64,000 nucleotides of DNA from Chara braunii. Taxonomy: Eukaryota > Streptophyta > Charophyceae > Charales > Characeae. The DNA is taken from the NCBI GenBank assembly GCA_003427395.1, contig BFEA01000234.1, forward strand, positions 171,727 to 235,726, read 5' to 3'. A model generated the notes under the pieces. It had not been told where the DNA came from and ran no database searches. It saw only the letters and a program-made list of their open reading frames with translations. Made by a program: the position numbers and the translations under genes. Positions 44,453-56,430 of the stretch are shown here, piece by piece; within the stretch, counting starts at the first letter, position 1; each line of letters begins with the position of its first letter.

Positions 44453-47400
44453 GCTCCGACCAGGTAAGTAACCCAAATTCGTTTGACTTCTTCCCCTTCT
44501 CAGTCTGCGCTCCTACAGCGTAAGCCCTGTAGCCGACTCACGCTCGTTGTGATCACGGATGCGCTCTAGCAAGGTAAGTGTACTCGTCTTCTCACCTACC
44601 TCCTCTTCGTTCCTGTTCTCCCATGCGAGCACATAGGCCAACAGACAAGTCTCTAACCTTGAAGTTGGCCCCACGCCACTTCCCTCAGTGAGGTGAGCAA
44701 AAATTAGAATGAACCTACCGCTAAAACGTGGTCATATAGACTGTGATTCAACCACTCGCGCAGGGGGTCAGGGAAGAGCTACTTCTATCAGTAGACTGGG
44801 CGACGCATTGGTTCACCAGTAAGTTTTCAACGACCCTCCGGCCTTCCGCTGCGCTAATTCGCTCAATACGATGAGCGAGACTTCGAATGAACATACCGCA
44901 AGAACATGGAAATATATACTACTGTCCAGTCGCGCGCGGCGGGAGATTGGGAGATACTACTTCCATTCATAGACGAGCAGCGCACCGGTACACAAGTAGG
45001 TCTTCCAATCTGCGCACCTATTCACGTCAGTTTCATTGCAGAAAATGAGCAAAATCGAATGAATCTACCGCTACAAGCCGGCTAGGTGCCATTACGTTTT
45101 ACTATTTTTTACTCCCAGGCGCAACATTCGTATCCCGCTCCGTCCGAATGGCTTCCCCAAGCCGAGTTTTACCACCGCGATCCGCCCCGCGCTGGTCAAA
45201 AGACCCGAGCTAGTGTCTTGCTTTGCCCGATTACCTGAAGAATTGGGTGAGATGCCGAGCTTTTTCTTCCCGCCATAACCTTTGGTTTAGCAGCTCCGCG
45301 CAAACCTCCTAACTACTGACTCAAACTATTCTAACTTTCATCCAAAACTAACATCCCTATTGAATTCGCCCTGCCCTGAAACCATAATTTCGACTTTTAC
45401 TCTGTCGAAATCCGCTATGAGACGCACCTGATATGCGTTTTCCCACCTTCTTCCTTTCCTACTCCCGGCCATCTCCTCGCGGCATCTTTCTGCTAATCTT
45501 CCTTTCTACTGATTTTCTTCCAAAACTAACTACATAGTTGATTTCGCCCGGCCTCAAAATGCTAATCTACCCTCTTCTTTCACTCGATTCCATCAAGAAT
45601 CGAGTGAAATCTCGTTTCTTCACTCCTTGCCTTTGCCTCTGAACGCACCCAGACGCGATTCTGGGTCAAATTCATTCCGTTCTCACCGCGCTGCTGCCTT
45701 CACCTTCCGCCCCTGTCTGCATTCGCCGCTGTATCCACCCCTCCGCTGTGCTAGCGCCCGTCGTGCTTTCCTATGCACGCTCCGATGCTCGATGCAGCGG
45801 TCCACCCAGTACTCCGCCCGAGCCTCTCTCCCGCTGTCTCCGCCCTAGCATGGTCGCCCCGCTGTGTCATTCTGCCCTCCCCGCTATCGTAGTTCGTTGG
45901 CAATGGTCGATCCCACAGACAACCCGGGTAGCATTCAGAGAAGTACCGACTGTCTCAAAGGGAACTCCAGGGAAAACAGACGGTTGAATTCGTCTTTCAC
46001 CCTTATACCAACGCCTTCCCCGCCTCCACTGCCCGTTGCAATGCACTTGGCCTGCACCTCACGCTGCCTCCCGTCCCGATTCACACGCACCCTTGGCTAC
46101 TCCGCCCTCTGGCTGGATCGGAGGCGAGGCATAATGACTGGCCCACCGAGAAGGCTCAGTTATATCCTCCCTGCTGACCCGTGGCCTGCATGGCCCACCT
46201 GCGTGTGGTAGGTAGCGCCCCCACCTGTGGGTGCGTTTTCCTTCAGTTTTCCCTATTGGTGGCCCGAGCACGAATGTGGCTGCTACGGGGCTCCCTGTTA
46301 TGCTACGAAGGGGGTAACTCCGGCGCAGTTACGAAACCAGGTTGTAGGCGCCCTTCAAGCAATCCTGTGAATACAACACACACCCCCCCGCGACCTCATC
46401 GAACCCGAAGCGTAGGGCGTATACATTCAACATTACCGGCCCTTTTGCCTCAAGTGCAATTACAAACTCAACCCTTACCGCGTCGTGGTTTTTCAGCCAC
46501 GGCGTAAGGGAGGACTTTTACCAGCACCCCAAACATGCGGCGTCGTCAAACGGGGTACGCGCTCAAGATCCTTGACTGCCATGACGACCATTAGATCCGG
46601 CGTCTTGCCCAAGTCAACGGCCCGCCGGGGTATAAAAAATACGACGCTAGAATAAAATTATTTAGAAAACACCACCACTGACCGGACGCCGCCATCGACA
46701 AAACCAAAAGGGGATAGCCCCACGGCCCTCAACCCCATCGGCTCCTTCCTCGATGCTCCGCTGGTGCTTGCCAGCGTCGATCCCCAAACCTTCATAGTTT
46801 CAGCCCAATGTCGTAACCTATAGGGCTAAGCCCAAATCTGAGACCAGCGCCCACAAAGTACCATACAAGGCGGTGTGGCGCGGTGCTTTTGGGCCCATAA
46901 ACCGGCTGCGCGGCTCCCAGTGCCCGCGCCGGCTTGCTTATACCATGCCATAATTGCCCCGCGCGCCATCCTACGAAATCCTGCTCACCGCACGAAATCG
47001 CGCAGTTATTGCCGATGCTGTCGTCGGGGTTGTTCTCCGCATGCGCGCTCGACCCGGTCAAATATACAAATCAAAAGAAAATATCCTTAATTCCTACTTA
47101 ATAAAAAATAAAACAATTAATAATAATATCACCAAGCCAAACGACCGAGGTCCGGGTCGGCTTTATGATCAACAACAGGAAAGAATCACGCGCGCCTTAA
47201 ACCTGCGCGCCCACGCACTTGCTATTGTGGTTTACCACCCTGTCAACATAAGTCACAGACGCAGCCGTGCCTTAGCGCGGTATTCTTAAACTTTAAACCA
47301 AAACTACTTTCTGTCACTTGCAAAAATCAGGGTGGATACCCTTATAAGGGTATTCGCACCGACAGCTTACCGGACCATATTAAGCGACGTCCCCGTCGCT

Positions 47401-49358
47401 TCGCCAAATCAGAAAGCTATAAATCCATCCACATTCCAAATGCTGACGAAAAAGGAGCCAATCCGATTAGCCGAAGAACACAGGGTAGAGGCCTCCATCA
47501 AACCATGCCTCCACAACTATATGCTGCCAGGTTTCTAACCTGGGCCCCTTACTGCCCAGAAATTAGGACGCTGACCGCATAAGTTCCAAAGACCTTCCCA
47601 ATCGTTCTCTCCCCGGTCCTAGACAACCTTCGGTTTCTCGTTGGGTGTCCCTAGTCCTGACAAAAACTAGGGACGCGGGCCTTAATCGAGACCTTTTGAA
47701 GGCACTCTCGCCTTCCTTCTCAAAATCTCATGCAATCAAATACCCATAAGTATATATGTATGCTTAATATCCGCTCAACTCTTTCTGCAGTCTAATACAG
47801 AAAGACTAGGTCTCCACCTTGGTCCACCATAGCCTGGTTGATCGGGCTAGGACTACGGCCCACCGCATTGTTATTTAACGGTAGTACCCCTCGTTGGTTA
47901 TGCAACGATAGGTTTTTCTCCTGATAAGCATTCAATCAGGATTCCTTCTGAAAATTCACAATCATCACTATCCCGCGGAGTAATTTCACTGGGGCGGGCA
48001 CCCCCCTTTAAACTCTTACCCCGCGATCCCGCAGCCAGGTTGCGCCGGCTAGCAGCCATCCAATGGGGTTACGCCCCAGAGGTACTAACTTCTTTTCCGT
48101 TAGCTTGACCTTTCTTCAATATGTCTCAGAATTAACACTAGTGGTTAGACGGGGGCGTCGCAAAAAAAATCACTGGCCCACTGCGCGATCACGCAGGGGT
48201 CTGAAGGCATTTACCAGCCTTTCCACAATAGGCATGGCATCCTTCGCACGCTCACAAACAAAATCACCGCTAGGTCCACCAGGCCGTGACCCCTGACTTG
48301 ATCAGAGCCAGCAGCCACCCACTCTGAGACATCTCTCGCCCTGCATTCATTGCGACTTTCTCAAACATTTCAAACAAAAGTGACTCTTTTCGTCAGACTG
48401 TATCAGCCATCAAACAACTCGCCATGCCATAAATCAGCTTACTCACCTCTGAGGGTGAGTCTTCCAACCATTGACCATTCCCTTTTTCCAAAAATCCAAG
48501 GGGCTCTCATCATAAACAAAAACATCCCCTCTTCTAAAAATCACGAGGGGTCTCGCCGTAAAACCAAACTCCCCCTCCTCAAAACTCGAGGGGGTCTCAT
48601 CATAACACACAATATCATAAAACATCCCCTTCCCCAAAAATCCAAGGGGTTCTCATCATAAAACAAAACATCACTGAGAGACCATCTTATGGGTCCTCAT
48701 CACAACTTAAACAATCAATAATCAACATGGTAAGCTTTTTGAGCCTCCAGGGCTCATAAAAAAAAATCCTCACAACTTTTCACAAACAGGCTGCACTCCC
48801 TCCCCTTATACTCTGCCCTATCAGCTGCCTGTGGGCAGGTCGCACAAGTATACCGAGGAGTAGACAGTTTTGCTTACAATCATATTCACTGTACCTATGG
48901 CAAAAAAAATTGTTTTTCACACGTTGTCCACACAAACTCATCATACATCAGAGTACAACCACACATGTGAGAGTGACAAGTGATCGTCATATATATGAAT
49001 GGTCCCTGAAATAAAGCCTCATCATAATATACACTCAGGGAATAAAAAAGCCTCACACAAAAATGTCTCCAAATCATAGCTCATTCCACTCAAGCCACAC
49101 CCAACCCATACTGACAACAACCCCTAGAATACATGTCAGATCTGTCTCTCAAAACCTGTGCGTAGGCCACCTAAATATGTACATGCCTCATCTAAATCAC
49201 CCTGAACCTCAAGACCCTAGCTCAATAGGAACACTAGAGTTCAGATCTAGACTAATAGCAATCAACAAAAAAAAGTCCTCTAAGTCTAAGAGGGTATCAC
49301 ACAGACCCTAAGTTGATGCCTCACAAGAGACTCGCCCACTTACATAGACAAACCGACA
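44453..49358. other. Unverified part of the left LTR; no gene recognised
   Basis: The longest frames (up to about 115 codons) look random. It contains a diverged duplication (44693-44830 and 44873-45010: gaatgaac-taccgc, then ctactt-cat, then cagcgca/cgacgca), isolated perfect hairpins such as the 13-bp stem at 45578-45609 and the 9-bp stem GTCCCTAGT/ACTAGGGAC (47647-47674), and a short hairpin series at 48478-48660. The style matches the verified LTR part, which supports treating it as the same unit. Confidence 0.5.
48478..48660. repeat. Short tandem units with CCCC...GGGG hairpins
   Basis: Four units of about 60 bp: a C-rich arm, aaaaatc- or aaaactc-containing loop, G-rich arm, then tctcatcataaa. 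Arms vary in step: cccctcttct/gagggg, ccccctcc/gaggggg, ccccttcccc/aagggg. It resembles the covarying hairpin family in principle but not in sequence. Confidence 0.7.
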
Positions 49359-49380
49359 CTATCTCCTCAACTCCTTCTGG
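49359..49380 (-). promoter_or_regulatory. Candidate polypurine tract
   Basis: On the element's sense strand this reads AGAAGGAGTTGAGGAGATAG directly before the proposed LTR start TGTCGG. The tract is imperfect (four T) and overlaps the last codons of the extra ORF. It would prime plus-strand DNA synthesis. Confidence 0.4.
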
Positions 49381-52094
49381 TTTTGCCTATATAATTTAGC
49401 CCAAAGTCCATCTGCGGACTTCTCTACTATCCTACCCTGTCTATCATACATCTTACCCCCTACCTCTGAGACCTTCCCTGTTGCCTTATCCTCAAGGAAC
49501 TCGAGACAGTCCAGAGCATGATGCACGTCCCTCTTGCAGTAGAAACATAGCTGATCTACCTTCCTCTTGAACTTCTTCTTCCTGGGCTGAGGAGGTGGCG
49601 ATGAAGGAGATCCTACCAAGGTACTGACAACCTCCTGCTGCTCTGATCGAGGAGCTGCGGTACTAACAACCTCCTGCTGCTGTGTCCCAGGAAACGGTCC
49701 CCCAGACCCAGATCCAGTAGCCCAAGATCCCAGTCTGCTCCTCAAATCCCCTGTCACTGGGACGTACTCAGGCGTGTCCAACCTTTGAGGTCTCCTCTCG
49801 AGTGTCTCTTCTGGCACTGCCGTGGGCTGCTCCTCAATCTCCTCTGGTCCATACTCAGGTGTGCCCATCCTCTGGAGCCTGCTCTCGATGGCACCGTCCG
49901 CCTCAATCCCCATCTCTTTCTCAAGCGGCTCCTCTATCCTCTGCTCGGGTGAAAACAGACTCGCCTCCTCCTGCATGGTATGCACTGCATCAAGGAGTAC
50001 GTCCATGGATCCCTCTGCTGACCCCTGAGCCGGCTCACTGCTAGATGGCGGTAGCCCCTCCTCAATCATCAAAGGTACGATTGGGTCTGCCGCTGCCACT
50101 GGCAGCGTCGCGAGCTCAGTAGGGGCTCTTAACTCGAATGCCTCTCTCTTTGCCTGTCTCTGGGCTCTCGCCTCCTCTGACTCCAGGATAACTCTTTCCA
50201 TAGGTGGCTCCTGGCGAGGCTCTGCCGCAGATGGCTGTCCTGGCAATCCCTGTCCGGGCTGCCTCTGCTCTCCCTGCCTGCTGCTCTCTGGCTTGTCCAC
50301 CTTTCCCTGGGTTTGCTGCCTCAGACTCTCAATGATAGCTGCCTGGCTGGCCACCAATGCCCTGAGTTCCTGGATTTCCATCTCCATAGCCTCCAGGCGT
50401 ACTCCATGACTTGCTTCCTTCATCTTTTTCCCTGCCAGATCGCTCTCTAATAACAAGTGCCAGTCAAAAGTGGTCTTGGCTATGAACTTGATTTTACGAT
50501 CCAACCTCTCTTCCGCCTTCCTGGCCACCCCAAACCCAGCTCTAACTGGCGATGGAAGCTCCTCTCCTCTCTGCTTCCAGAAGTCCCTCCACATCTCAGG
50601 GATCTTCGGGGCCCTAGCTGACGCGCCGGGTGGCTGACCTGGGAGTGCTCCTGCTGCCTCCGATCTCTGCCTCTCCTGCTGCTGCTCCGGAAGCTCCCCC
50701 GCTGCCTCCAACCTCTGCCTCTCCTGCCATATCTCATCTATCCGCCTGGTTCTTCTCGCCCTCTTTTCTTCAGTCGTCTCTCCAGCTGACGCCCTTTTCC
50801 TCGTGCGGAGGTCGACCCTCTTTGGGATCTCTGCTTCCATCTCCTTCTCGGGATGGCACGGCTCCTGGCGAGGCTCTGCAGGTGCTGGCCCCTCCAGGTC
50901 TGGGTGCTCCAGGGCATGAGCTGCTAGGTGCCTGTCAATCAGGATCAAGGCTTCTCTCCATACAGCTGCCCTCTCTCTCCTCCTTTCTGCCCTATTTTCT
51001 GGCGAAGGAGCCTTCCCTGATGAAGGTAATTGGACCTCCTCACTTTGCAACCTCTCCTCTGTCTGCCGGGTGCTCCCTGGTGCATCCCCAAGTCTCAAAC
51101 CCACTGCTGGCGTCTGTGGGGGTGTGTCCTCTCCAACCTCTATCACTTCCTTCCCTGCACGTCTCCCCTCATCGCCCAACTCTCTCTCTCGCTGAGTACC
51201 CTGGACCTCCTCCTGTGGCATCTCCTCTGCCTGCTCTCCATGCTCCTCGCTCTGAGGCGACGCTCTCCACTGAGAGATATCCAAATGCGTCTCCAATTCC
51301 CTCAAGGGCCCCTCAGATGCTGGCGGCTCCTCCTGCGTGCGTGCTGGCGATCTCCTCAATCCACCCTCAGTAAAACGATGGAACTCCACTGGTCCCAGCC
51401 CACACTCAGGGTACACCTCTCGATCCTCAGCCTTTGGCTCCTGCTCTGGCTCCTCCTCTCTCCTGGCTAGGGCCTTCCGTCCTCCTCGAGACGGTCTCGC
51501 CTCCCTGGGCTCAGGGTCCCTCTGCCTCTGACTCCTCTGACGCCTCTCAACTCTGGGCTGAGGGGGCTCTGGCCGTCGAAAGGCTTCTCTCATATGTGCC
51601 CTGCAACTCTCCCAGTCCCGGGCCATGTCTCTGATTTGGCTAGCCAGTGGCATTTCCGCCTTCTTGGTCCAGAGTGGTAGCGTCTGCATCCAATCATATC
51701 TCGATATGCCCTGCCCCTGCATGAACCACTCAAATGCGGGGATGAAGTCCGACGCATTTCCAATCTCCAGGCGGATCGGTCTGCCATCTGGTTCCATAGG
51801 CGAGGGTCGCAACTCCTCCATCCTCATCTCTACCTCCTGCCTTGTCGTCGCCTCCCTATGAATCCTGGCAATGGGCTCTTCGAACCTGCCTGCTCCCCTC
51901 AATCTCTCAATCGCCTGAGCCACGGTCCAGCCCATACGCCTCGCATGCTCCCAGAAACTGTCCAGGAATAGCTCGATGTCCCCATCATTGTAGACCGGAG
52001 TACTTTCTCGATGGCGAGGCCCATGCCGCTCATATCCTCCTTATGCGCCCAACGGCCTCTGAGGCGGCCGTGTCCCCTTCCCTCCTCTTAGCAT
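49359..52094 (-). pseudogene. Extra Gag-like ORF downstream of pol (capsid-like region plus zinc knuckle)
   Basis: From the ATG at 52092-52094 this frame has 911 codons with one early TAA (52041-52043). The next 858 residues from 51935 are uninterrupted. After the stop it reads VYNDGDIELFLDSFWEHARR, then MGWTVAQAIERLRGAGRFEE and, further on, IGNASDFIPAFEWFMQGQGI. This is arranged like the N-terminal capsid region of retrotransposon Gag. The middle 500 residues are charged, Glu/Arg/Gln/Pro-rich and probably disordered, with a coiled-coil-like part (MEMEIQELRALVASQAAII). Near the C-terminus lies CFYCKRDVHHALDC, a CX2CX4HX4C nucleic-acid-binding zinc knuckle without the usual Gly. It follows pol on the same strand, in the position of env in retroviruses, but has no signal peptide or membrane segment. 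An additional structural protein is my inference; it could also be a captured gag. Confidence 0.6.
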
Positions 52095-52116
52095 GGCTGT
52101 CTTCGTAAAGTCAGAC

Positions 52117-52279
52117 CTGCACAACAGGCGAAGGAGACAACAGGCACACATTGGGGTAAGCAAAACAGGTGATAATCAAAGCAAGCTCAGACCAGGCCAT
52201 ACTCATGCAGCATGCATCCTACCTAACCTTACACACCCTATTACTTCTATTCCAAAGGCAATCAGGTCATCTCTCTTAC
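52117..52279 (-). other. Possible short intron between pol and the extra ORF
   Basis: On the sense strand a donor-like AG|GTAAGAG (52279) and an acceptor with a good pyrimidine tract, cctgttgtgcag| (52117), bracket 163 bp. Splicing would place a stop right after pol and bring the ATG of the extra ORF close. It is suggested by consensus only. Confidence 0.25.
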
Positions 52280-55200
52280 CTCTTCTCTCGCCACAAATTT
52301 TTTCAGTCCCGTTCCAGATACCCAATCCTTCCACTCAGTCCCATTTAACTCCTCAATCTAGTACGCTCCGAAATCTCCGACCCGTACGGTCCGGTAGGGA
52401 CCTAACCACCTCTTATCGAACTTCCTAGACCATTGCTTCTCTAGTGATGAATCGTAGAGAAGCACGACATCCCCAACTGCCAAGGGTACTTTCCTTACCC
52501 GCGCAGACTGATCCCATCGAGCCTTATCGTCCATACGGCTTCTCGTCACCTGATCAGACGCCTCCTGAATCCTTTCTTCTATTGCCCCTATCTGTCGCGC
52601 CCGAATATCGAGCAACTTTTCAAATGACAGGTTAACTTCCAGATCCTGGCGCCTCCATGTCTTAAGAAAGATCTCGATAGGGAAGGTGGCGTGCCTTCCA
52701 TACCACAGTGTCGCCGGTGCATACTTGGTAGATCTTTTTACTGTAATGTTCTCGACAAAGAATGCCGCCCTTAGGTACCTTGGCCATTGATTAGGCCTAC
52801 CTTCGGTCCACTTAGTCAGGAGACTCGGAATGGTACTATGTCCTCTCTCTACGGGAGCATTTGCCTGGGGGTGCGCGGCCGTGGTGTAGTTGGTTGCCAC
52901 ACCATACCTTGATAACAGTTCTTGCACCTCCTGGCAGGTAAACTCTGATCCCCTGTCCATTACGAATTCCTTGACGAAAGGATAACGCAGGTAATATTCC
53001 TCGATACAGCTTACTAAGACTAACCCGGTCTTGGTGCGAATAGCACGTCCGTCTACGAAACCAGACAGGTTATCGCGCGCATCGAAGATATAATTATAGC
53101 CTTGATCCCCAAGCGGCATAAAAAGTAGGTCGAGATGCACTACAGCCCCCACCTCTCGTTCTAGCCTTGGATGCAACGACTCTCCTTGCCTTAAACGGGA
53201 TCTCTCCTGGCAAGGTACGCAAGATCGGCAGAATTTTCTGACCATGTTCATCATTCTATCCCAGTAGTACAGCTCACTTATCTTGGCATACGTAGCTTGT
53301 ACCCCTCGATGCCCTCCTGCAATGCCACCGTGAAGCGCTGCTATGACGTCGATCTGACAATTCCTACCACAGACGGCTCTCCTGGGATTTCCCACCTCTC
53401 TTCTTACGAAAAGGTGGTCGTCTCGCACTAAATAGCGCTGCAGCATCCTCTGAGCCCTATCGCTTGCATCCCTTAGCCGCATTTCACATGACAGAAGAAG
53501 CCCCAGCTTTAGGTAGATCCCGTCGTACTCCTCTACACGAAAATCCTTCTTAATCTCCCCCTCCTCGAACTCGTCGTCCTGATTCTCGGGCACTTCGTCC
53601 ACATTTCCTGTCGAGTTCAACGAGCCTGACTGATCGAGGCCTTCCTGCAATAACGTGTTGACGAGGAGATACATTCCTCCCATCATTTCCTCATGCCGTT
53701 CTACCTGGCCAGGTCCTTCCTCAATCGTTCTCATTTCCTCCACCAGGCTATGCGAGCTGGCCAGCGCGAGCTCCATCATCCACTGAACATCCGTACCGCC
53801 CCAGGGATCTTCTTCCTCAAAGGGCTTAAGGACTAGCTCATTCCTCCATTCATACCCACTTGGCGTTTGCCAGATAGGATAGCCTACACAGTTGGGCACT
53901 CGCGGCGACCACTTGTTAATGTGGAGACGAACATCTTCTTCCTGATCTAGAAATCCATCAACTGGGGGCGTATTCTCCACCGCCTCCCCTTCCTGTTTAT
54001 CCCAGTTGATCCGACTCAGCCCATCCGCCCGATTCTTACTACCAGGAATCCGTTCCAATTTTAAATTGAACATCCAGATGTACGTCAGCCATCTGGCAAC
54101 CGTTGGATCCGATGGAACGTAATTCCTTAGAGAGTAGGGCAGGGCAGTCGGATCCACTCTCAAAATAAACCTCCTGCCGAAGATGTAGTTCCGGAAGATT
54201 CGCAGACAGTGGAGGACAGCAAGGGTCTCCCTTTTGAACTGAGAGTAATTCCTCTCCGTCATACAGAGAGTCCGGCTCTCAAATCGCACGAGTCTTTCCT
54301 TACCTTCCATGTCTGCCTGAATTAGAACTCCCCCTAAGGCAGTTGGCCCCGCATCTGTTTCGACAATGAAGGGTCGTGTTTCTGTAGCATCATAATCTGG
54401 CGCTCCTAACACCAACCCTCCTTCTCGAAACTCCTCCTTCTTTCTGGCCACCACCTCTTCTTGCTCTTCCCCCCAAACCCATTCCTGATCCTGGCGAACT
54501 AACTTCCTCAGATGTTCAGTCTTAGCGGCAAAGTTCTTGACGAAGGTCCTCCAAAATCCACACGTACCAAGGAAGCTCCTGACATCAGTTATTGAGTGGA
54601 ACGGAACCGACCACTTTGTAATCTTGTCCGTCTTCTTCACATCCGGCCTCCGGCCCTTCTCGCTACAGACGAACCCCAAAATAGTCGCTTCCCTCATGCA
54701 GTGTCTGGACTTGGCCCCGCACGCCATAAGGTTATGCTCTTCGAGCAGGCTCAGGACCTTTTCGAGGTTCTGGATGTGTTTCCAGACAAAGCGCCTTATC
54801 CCTGGCGAGACTTCGTCGCTCAATTTCACCGCCGGCCCCTTCACTGCCAAATCGTCAATGTATGGCTGTGTGATATGGGGGCTGACTGACTGCATAGCCC
54901 GAATCATGGCCCGTTGGACCATTGCTACTGCGTTGGTCCACCCTTGTGGGGCCACGTTCATGTGGACTAATCCTCGCGGCGTGTGCATAGTCGTCACCGG
55001 CCTATCCGGCGGGTAAACTGGGAACTGATCGTATCGTGAGTAAAGGTCTATAAGAGAAATTGTAGGTCTTCCAGCACAGGATTCCGACAGCGCGTCTGCA
55101 TTCGGCAGTCCTCCAGCATCTCGCACAGTCACCGCATTCAGTCTTTGCAAATCCTGCACCCACCGCAGCGTCCCGTTAGGCTTAATGAAGCAGAACCACG

Positions 55201-55768
55201 GGGACGCATACGGTCCACTCGAATAGTCGGCGACGTGAGTACGTATCTTGCCGTCGAGGTAATCCACCACCTTCCTTTCCTCGTCAGGATTGGGATATCG
55301 TGCCCCTCTCATGTTCCAAGGCTCGTGTGGCACGGTGTGGATGTGGATCATAGGTATCTTGTCCACATGCAGCCTGCCACGCTCTTCGTCACTAAACGCA
55401 TAGGCGCGATGCTTCCTCTTCATTAATTCCACCATCAACATTCGCTCCAGAGGCAGCAGGAAGTCAGACTCCCCTATGATCAAATCCTTCTCGTTCCCTT
55501 CGTTGATACGACAAGGCCCTGCTAAAGCACTTTCCATCATTCGCCGTATCAACTCTCGTTCCCTCTCGTAATATGCTTCCTCGTCTTCTGTAACGAGGAT
55601 GGGAACAGGGCGGCACTTCTTGTCTACCGTCTTGTACCGCCTTTGGGAACCCTGCTTGAGCCGTCCCCTAAAAAAGGCCGACTCACGGATTGTGTTTGCG
55701 CTGATGCGGGGTGCCCTTCGCTGCCTGGGAGCCGATATACCAACTCCAACCTTCCTGCCTAAGGGCAT
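52262..55768 (-). pseudogene. pol: Ty3/gypsy Pol: reverse transcriptase, RNase H, integrase
   Basis: Open for 1136 codons to a TAG at 52358-52360, after which the same frame continues for 31 residues (IEELNGTEWKDWVSGTGLKK) to a TGA at 52262; a CAG-to-TAG change is likely. The RT shows the SLIDLYSRYDQFPV motif A and the YIDD catalytic box. RNase H shows VETDAG, FKRETLAVLH and LRVDPT. The integrase has a zinc region (ALHGGIAGGHRG...CRSCVPC) and the catalytic triad: HLDLLF, VMDRGSEF and PVERGHS, with exactly 35 residues between the second Asp and Glu. A GPY/F-type module (RWLGPYRT) follows; no chromodomain is seen. The enzyme copies element RNA and inserts the DNA. The start overlaps the protease frame in another phase, so either a programmed frameshift or a mutation lies near 55.7 kb. 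All visible catalytic residues are kept. Confidence 0.9.
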
Positions 55769-56430
55769 TCCGAACTTGCTCCCTCAAGGCCTGGATGGCA
55801 TCCGGATCTGCCATCTCATGCGCAACCACCAGGTTCATGGCCTTCCTAACATCCGACAGGCTGAGGGAAAATGCTTCCACCCTCTTTCCTGCTTCAGACT
55901 CTGCCCGGATCCTCCTGCGCTCCCCTTCTGACTCCTCGATTGTGAATGATCCTGGATTGGGCTGGTTCCTTATACTCCTTGGCCCGGTGTTCCTGCAGGT
56001 AATTATTTTGTAATTCCCGCAGGCAGGATCGCATAAGAGAAGGATTAGAGTCCCGTCATGTTTGTTGAACATCACGGTCTTTATCCTGCTTAGGAATGAC
56101 CTCCCCAGGAGGATTCCATTGTCCACGTCCGTCATTATGAAGAAGCATGCCCTGGCCTTCACCTTTCCAACCTCGATGAGCACATTCGAGGTTGTCCCGC
56201 AAAACACGGCCTTACAGCTGGCTCCATGCAGAATACCTCAGTCAGAACGGTCTATATCCAGCCCAAATCTGATTGCATCCGCCTCCCAAATGATGTTCAT
56301 TTCGGCCCCGGGGTAAACCATTGTCGCACACTTGGAACCCTTCACCACCAAATCCACCGTGCCGCAGGTTACACACTTCCAGTCCATTTTCGTCCCCGAC
56401 TCTGTCCACTCAGCCTCCTTGGGCAGGATC
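55683..56430 (-). pseudogene. Degraded retropepsin-like protease region
   Basis: The sense frame gives LPKEAEWTESGTKMDWKCVT, then LVVKGSKCATMVYPGAEMNI, IRFGLDIDRSD, a TGA (56238-56240), then GILHGASCKAVFCG and GILLGRSFLSR, and continues to 55683. Retropepsins have a D-[ST]-G triplet before A-x-x-N-I; here the matching residues are Tyr-Pro-Gly (Tyr codon 56314-56316), so the catalytic Asp is lost by what could be single-base changes. The ILLG block is the usual second hydrophobic-Gly motif. The following CDPACGNYKIITC segment contains regularly spaced Cys. The frame differs from that of gag upstream (shift near 56.43 kb). This copy cannot make active protease. Confidence 0.7.

Larger units (their letters stand above)
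39298..49358 (-). repeat. Left (3') LTR; inner boundary provisional
   Basis: 39298-44452 matches the right copy to the window end, so the LTR is at least 5155 bp here. I place the inner end at 49358, where CGACA (49354-49358) makes a 5-bp terminal inverted repeat with TGTCG at 39298 and directly abuts a purine-rich minus-strand tract and the stop codon of the last ORF. The part from 44453 to 49358 cannot be verified, because the other copy runs off the window; it could instead be internal 3' non-coding sequence. No protein gene is recognised inside the LTR. Confidence 0.6.

Noticed and set aside
44453-49358. Organelle DNA insertion, because of many small hairpins
   Set aside because: No organelle gene, rRNA or tRNA is visible, and the same hairpin style occurs in the verified LTR part.
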